Shown here one piece after another: positions 7,846 through 10,802 of a DNA stretch of 10,802 nt (positions are counted from its first letter, which is position 1; each line of letters opens with the position of its first letter). The translations under genes were made by a program, and so were the position numbers. The notes beneath the pieces were generated by a model. It did no database searches. It was not told where the DNA came from and saw only the letters and a program-made list of their open reading frames with translations. Source of the DNA: Chrysomallon squamiferum (lineage: Eukaryota > Mollusca > Gastropoda > Neomphalida > Peltospiridae); the NCBI GenBank assembly GCA_012295275.1, contig CM022675.1, forward strand, positions 4,554,818 through 4,565,619, given 5' to 3'.

Positions 7846-10802
7846 GTTACTATTTCACATATATACATACATACACACACATACCTGTATACGTACATAT
7901 AGTTAGCTATATATACATAAATATGTACATAGAAACATACATTCATACCTAGATATATATATATATATATTTGTCTGTGATTATATTTAATTAATAAACA
8001 AATCGACTTTTTAACAATTTGTTTTACTGTGTTGTTTTATACTTACATTTCTGACAAATAGCTGGATTTGTTTGGTCTGATTTGTAATTGTAATATAATT
8101 TGTTATTTTCAGTAAACCATACCATCCTTTTAAGATCAACTCCTGAAACTGGTTTCTGAAACGATACCACACTACCTGCAAGATTTAAAACAAGTATTTT
8201 AGAATTTTGTTTTACACAGAGGAAGAACTAACAACAAATACTGAATATCTATTCTATGTCGCTTTCAGCACCAAAAAGACCAGTTAAATAAAATGAACAA
8301 CAACAATAACAAAAATATTATCGAAGTCTGTGCGCACATTCACACAAACACACACACACACGCACACACACACACAGAGACACTCACACAATATAACTAA
8401 CACACAAAGACCCAAACACATACTTCCACACAAACACAACACAAGATGTATACAGATTTCTGACTGCAATTTACCATCAATCCACAGCAGTTTGACATCT
8501 CTGTGGAGTCCAATCCAGTAGTAAAGATTTGTTTGTAGCAGATTCTGCAGTGATGACACTGTACTGCTGCTTATTTTTAAACATGTCAAACTGTCTGCTT
8601 GCATAGTTCCATGACATCCTCCGTTGTGAAATACAAGTTTCAGAATCACAGTAGTATTCTAAAAAGAGATAATCAATATGATGTTATAATGAACGAATAT
8701 TTCATTTTATTTCATTTTTGATATTACATCGTTCTTCATTGATAATAATAACAACAACAACAACAACAACAACAACAATAATAATAATAATAATAATAAT
8801 TATAATTATAATAATAAATATAATAAATATAATAATAATAATAGCAATCATCATCATCATCTTATTATTTATTTATTAGATATTTGAACTTTGTTAAAAC
8901 TATTACCTGTATAAAGTGTATATGCTCTGTAGCTGTCACAGTTTTGAAAACCAATTGTAAAATTGTCAGAATTGAACTTGACGTAGCCGCAGCGCTTGAT
9001 TCCGTCAGCGCTGTCGTCGATTGTAACTGAAGACGGAAGATATGTAATGAAGTGATTTATATATTATTGTAATTTTCACTGCATCTGTGCATTCATTCGT
9101 TCATTCATTCATTCGTTTGTTCATACAATCACACATTTGTTTCTTTTACTGATGTTAGTAAAATAATATAAAAAGATAAATATTTTAAAAATTGTTAACG
9201 TTATTAGTGTCACCTGTTCTATAAACAGAAATTGTGTTTCGTCCTCCGCAGAATTCTTCATATGTCCCTGCACATCGAACTCGTTTTGTAGTTGACTTCA
9301 CAGGACTTGCTGTGTCAGAGATTTTACAGTAACACTGCTTTCCCTACAAAACACAAAATTAATAACAATAATAATAAAAAGAAGAAGAAGGATAATGGTA
9401 GTAGTAATGGTAGAAGTGGCAATAGTAGTAGAAGAAGATGATGATGAAGTGGTTGCCGCAGTGACAGTTTAATAGTAGAAGTATACCTGTCTGTGTGTCC
9501 CTTTTGTATGTGTGTGTTTCAGGTAATCTAAAACAAGTTTATATTTAACACTTTTTGTTTTTAATTCAGTCTTTATGAAGAGAAGAATTTATTAACCTGT
9601 AAACCAATTTTTCCATTGCTTGGTTTGCATTGCTGGAGGCATTTAAAAGCATCATTGTCTTGTATTGAATATTTACTACTCAAACTCCCAACATCGATAT
9701 CTCCAACGTACTGGAATAATTTGTCTTTGGTCTCTGAAAACAGCAATAACAACAATCGATAATAAAATAATACAAAAAAATTATAATAAAAAAATTGAAT
9801 AAAAAAAATAAATAAATCAATCAATCAAATATTATTTAGTTACTACCCATGTTTGTACGGTTTGTGTCTGCAGTGTACAGACTGGCGAAGTAATTAAATA
9901 CTCTTCCATGTTCTGACCTTCAGGCAGCATCAGCGCCGCAATAATGACGTTGTTAACTTAAGACAGTAGAATTAGTGATGTATTTGAGAGGTGTCGTCGA
10001 GAAGACGTACAGCGATGGATGAATATTTGAAAAATGAAGACTCCGAACTGGATCCTGAACAAAATTCTAAGAAAGTTAAAAAGTAAAGTGGGTGGTGGTC
10101 AAGAGAAAGCAAACTCGCTGAGCTTCAAGAAAAAAAGTGAAAGTTATCTTTCGTTTCGATTTACTTTTATTGGGATTCTGGTGCACTGACTCTATTATGC
10201 TTGGGGAAAAATCTTAACACGTGACATGGTCAAAACAAGCTTAAACACCATCTCCAAACAAAACATTCGTCATCTTCAAAGCAACAACACAGACTATTTT
10301 TCTTTGTATGCGATAAAATACGTAGGAACAGGAAGTTTTTATGAGAAAAACTACAACGGTGTCTGTGAGAGCTCTCAAAGCTATTTACTTAGTAGATGAA
10401 CTTGTTTGCCAAATTTGAAAAAGTCGCAAACTACCTGGCAGAGACAATAAAATTGCAACTTGATGAGTCTTCTGATATCAGTGGACATGTTCAACTCCTG
10501 GCCAAAGTGTGTTTCCTGTTTTGATATCAAGGCAACGCCACGAGAAACAACAGGAGAGGAAATGTTTCTTTGTCACATCAGAATATCTTGAACAAGGAGG
10601 ATTCAGCTGGAAAATTGAGCGAGAATCTGCACTGGAGGAAAAGCTACCACTAAAACATTATTTATTTTCTAAATTGAGATTAAAAATAAATTATACTCAC
10701 CAGTCCACATCCACGGTGTAAACGTCTCAAAAGCTCCTACCCAATAGTTTGTGTCTTTTTCCATTACAGAAAAAAGTTTGTTTTTGTCTAAATCAGAATG
10801 AT
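5613..10802 (-). CDS. Gene B: transmembrane CTLD/WSC/CTLD lectin receptor with tyrosine tail (joined exons; 5' end off window; possibly frameshifted)
   Basis: Paralogue of gene A. Exons in transcript order: 10701-10802 (partial), 9597-9733, 9214-9343, 8907-9026, 8475-8658, 8047-8175, 7512-7721, 6635-6710, 5613-6186, all with GT-AG ends. Encoded modules: CTLD1 first half, WSC domain, CTLD1 second half, a second CTLD, a Thr/Ser/Pro stalk, one transmembrane helix with a basic stop-transfer, and a roughly 190-residue cytoplasmic tail with NPSY and several Y-x-x-hydrophobic motifs. A cell-surface sugar-binding receptor that signals or is endocytosed through its tail is the likely role; that is inference from domains. 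Phases are consistent everywhere except at 8475-8658, whose length (184) is one base out of register, so the frame entering it meets a stop at 8479-8477. The gene may be a pseudogene, may give a truncated soluble lectin, or the base may be an assembly error. Expression cannot be judged here. Confidence 0.8.
6187..6634 (-). other. Gene B intron between membrane and tail exons
   Basis: Bounded by GTGAGA and TTTTTCAG. Its + strand is strongly pyrimidine-rich (TTCTTTC and CATT words) at about 6360-6600, so the transcript is purine-rich there. No further exon seen. Confidence 0.65.
6635..6710 (-). CDS. Gene B transmembrane exon
   Basis: Acceptor ATTTTCAG|CATATG (phase 1) and donor AGACG|GTGAGA (phase 2). 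This 76-bp exon encodes AYVGGGVTAVILVVLVIAAV and then VVWSRR, a single uncharged helix of about 22 residues followed by Arg residues that continue into the next exon, as expected for a type I membrane protein. Confidence 0.88.
6765..6850. repeat. (TTTA)n microsatellite
   Basis: Interrupted TTTA/TTTATGTA units within the intron before the transmembrane exon. Confidence 0.9.
6851..7511 (-). other. AT-rich intron segment with dispersed TAGTAAATT motif
   Basis: Part of the gene B intron 6711-7511. The word [CT]TAGTAAAT[TG] recurs near 7078, 7112, 7222, 7288 and 7441, with a weaker copy near 7336, at uneven spacing. An AAAT run lies at about 7396-7424. No coding sequence seen. Confidence 0.6.
7512..7721 (-). 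CDS. Gene B Thr/Ser/Pro-rich stalk exon
   Basis: Acceptor TTTACAG|ATAATG and donor GTCAG|GTTAGT, phase 1 at both ends. It encodes 70 residues dominated by Thr, Ser, Pro, Lys and Ala (for example VATSTSVTTPAKLSPKTTAA). The composition fits an O-glycosylated, mucin-like spacer holding the lectin domains off the membrane. Short ATG codons upstream at the genomic level are intronic. Confidence 0.85.
7799..7972. repeat. (ATT)n tract followed by ATAC/ATAT repeats
   Basis: ATT units to about 7846, then CATA-like words and an (AT)n run near 7954-7971. All of it lies in the gene B intron between CTLD2 and the stalk (7722-8046). Confidence 0.9.
8047..8175 (-). CDS. Gene B second half of CTLD2
   Basis: Acceptor ATCTTGCAG|GTAGTG and donor AAAT|GTAAGT, phase 1 at both ends. 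It completes Gly of WIDG and continues SVVSFQKPVSGVDLKRMVWF, then TENNKLYYNYKSDQTNPAIC. The final Cys (PAICQK) is in the position of the last conserved CTLD cysteine. It joins the preceding exon exactly at the W-x-D-G landmark. Confidence 0.83.
8337..8415. repeat. CA microsatellite in gene B intron
   Basis: CA dinucleotide repeats with G interruptions in the intron that splits CTLD2. Confidence 0.9.
8475..8658 (-). CDS. Gene B first half of CTLD2, with apparent frameshift
   Basis: Acceptor TCTTTTTAG|AATACT and donor GATG|GTAAAT. In the frame inherited from the previous exon the first part reads as a CTLD (CISQRRMSWNYASRQ, then YSVITAESATNKS), but the WIG and W-x-D-G landmarks (YYWIGLHRD, LLWIDG) are in another frame. 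Removing one T from the TTT run at 8525-8523 would join them as NKSYYWIG, mirroring NKSYWVG in CTLD1. As read, the inherited frame ends at TGA 8479-8477. The Cys expected seven residues after Trp is Phe (codon 8590-8588). Domain identity is firm; whether the exon is functional is not. Confidence 0.7.
8741..8865. repeat. Compound (AAC)n(AAT)n microsatellite with ATC tail
   Basis: About nine AAC units, then AAT units, interrupted ATA/AAT words and a short ATC run, in the gene B intron 8659-8906. Its structure resembles the compound tract at 250-358 in gene A, but it is in a different intron. Confidence 0.9.
8907..9026 (-). CDS. Gene B second half of CTLD1
   Basis: Acceptor CGTCTTCAG|TTACAA and donor ACAG|GTAATA, phase 1 at both ends. 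It encodes VTIDDSADGIKRCGYVKFNS, then DNFTIGFQNCDSYRAYTLYT. It aligns with the second half of CTLD2 from G/D-I/L-K-R onward and has the CG...NC cysteine pair of the CTLD C-terminal loop. It follows the WSC domain, so CTLD1 is split by that domain. Confidence 0.78.
9089..9126. repeat. (TTCA)n microsatellite
   Basis: Short TTCA/TTCG tetranucleotide run in the gene B intron 9027-9213. Confidence 0.8.
9214..9343 (-). CDS. Gene B second half of WSC domain
   Basis: Acceptor TTTTGTAG|GGAAAG (phase 0) and donor ACAG|GTGACA (phase 1). It encodes GKQCYCK, then RVRCAGTYEEFCGGRNTISV and YRT. It is nearly identical to 36-165 of gene A, with Y/F, V/I and I/V substitutions only near the end. Confidence 0.87.
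9597..9733 (-). CDS. Gene B first half of WSC domain
   Basis: Acceptor TGTTTTCAG|AGACC (phase 1) and donor TTACAG|GTTAAT (phase 0). It encodes LFQYVGDIDV, a variable patch (GSLSSKYS), then DNDAFKCLQQCKPSNGKIGL and Q. It is the paralogue of 565-701 in gene A, at the same length. Confidence 0.87.
9871..10655 (+). pseudogene. Decayed ZBED5-like hAT transposase remnant, inside a gene B intron
   Basis: Several + strand fragments in different frames fit the order of a ZBED5/SCAND3-like hAT transposase. They are: an ATG at 10015 with a Lys-rich start (MDEYLKNED, ending VKK) and early stop; ESYLSFRFTFIG at 10139-10174; a BED zinc-finger remnant around 10174-10290 with one Cys and KLKHHLQTKH; ALKAIYLVDEL near 10362-10405; and VANYLAETIKLQLDESSDIS at about 10423-10482, which carries the family's L-D-E-S-x-D block. 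Further blocks are TTGEEMF near 10547-10567 and RICTGGKAT near 10622-10648. Stops and frame changes between blocks show it is dead. A hAT-like CAGTG occurs at 9871 as a possible left end; no right end or target duplication was found. The matching gene A intron (702-914) is only 213 bp, so the insertion is absent there. Confidence 0.72.
10701..10802 (-). CDS. Gene B first half of CTLD1 (partial, cut by window edge)
   Basis: The exon ends at 10701 with consensus donor ACTG|GTGAGT. The visible part encodes HHSDLDKNKLFSVM, EKDTN, YWVGAFETF and TPWMWT, collinear with gene A exon 2. The signal-peptide exon and promoter lie beyond the right edge. Confidence 0.85.

Noticed and set aside
8284-8649. 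A single 121-codon minus-strand gene
   Set aside because: It mixes one frame of the CTLD2 exon with intronic CA repeat sequence past the donor at 8474-8473; it is not an independent gene.
8475-8658. The alternative fully open frame (NTTVILKLVFHNGG...) as the true reading of the exon
   Set aside because: It requires phase 0 entry, which no preceding donor provides, and its first half lacks the W-x-x-A and strand signature seen in the inherited frame. It remains a minor possibility.
10509-10721. A + strand 70-codon gene
   Set aside because: It runs through hAT remnant sequence in a broken frame and into the antisense of the CTLD1 exon.

Overview
This is AT-rich, microsatellite-dense, intron-containing animal DNA. 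Short coding exons are separated by introns of about 200-1000 bp with GT-AG ends. There are trinucleotide (AAT/AAC), CATA, TTTA and CA repeats, and a decayed hAT transposon. Together with the extracellular modules encoded (C-type lectin-like and WSC domains), this suggests an invertebrate, possibly a mollusc or other lophotrochozoan. The species cannot be named from the sequence.

All recognisable host genes are on the minus strand and form a head-to-tail tandem pair of paralogous lectin-receptor genes. Gene A (right to left, 1969 to 36, continuing off the left edge) has four exons here: a signal-peptide exon (1903-1969), the first half of a C-type lectin-like domain or CTLD (915-1139), and two exons that form a WSC domain (565-701 and 36-165). 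Gene B (off the right edge at 10802, down to 5613) lacks only its most 5' part. Its exons are the CTLD1 first half (10701-10802, partial), WSC (9597-9733 and 9214-9343), CTLD1 second half (8907-9026), CTLD2 first half (8475-8658), CTLD2 second half (8047-8175), a Thr/Ser/Pro stalk (7512-7721), a transmembrane helix (6635-6710) and a tyrosine-rich cytoplasmic tail (5613-6186). The inferred product is a type I cell-surface lectin receptor with a candidate signalling tail.

Three points stand out. First, the WSC domain sits between the two halves of CTLD1, on an exon pair with phase-1 introns on both sides. CTLD2 has a phase-1 intron at the matching place but nothing inserted. Second, the two genes are nearly identical in some exons and even in intron sequence, but amino-acid differences cluster in short patches. 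Third, gene B carries two apparent single-base frameshifts: one in CTLD2, and one at an A5 run near the C terminus behind which a further tail repeat is hidden. Gene B may therefore be a pseudogene, a truncated or soluble allele, or contain assembly errors.

The roughly 3-kb intergenic stretch (1970-5033) holds no gene I can support. It contains tandem repeats, a 100-bp inverted repeat with an associated 42-bp direct repeat, two perfect TGACGTCA palindromes, and TATA-like boxes just upstream of gene A. The intron of gene B at 9734-10700 holds a + strand remnant of a ZBED5-like hAT transposase.
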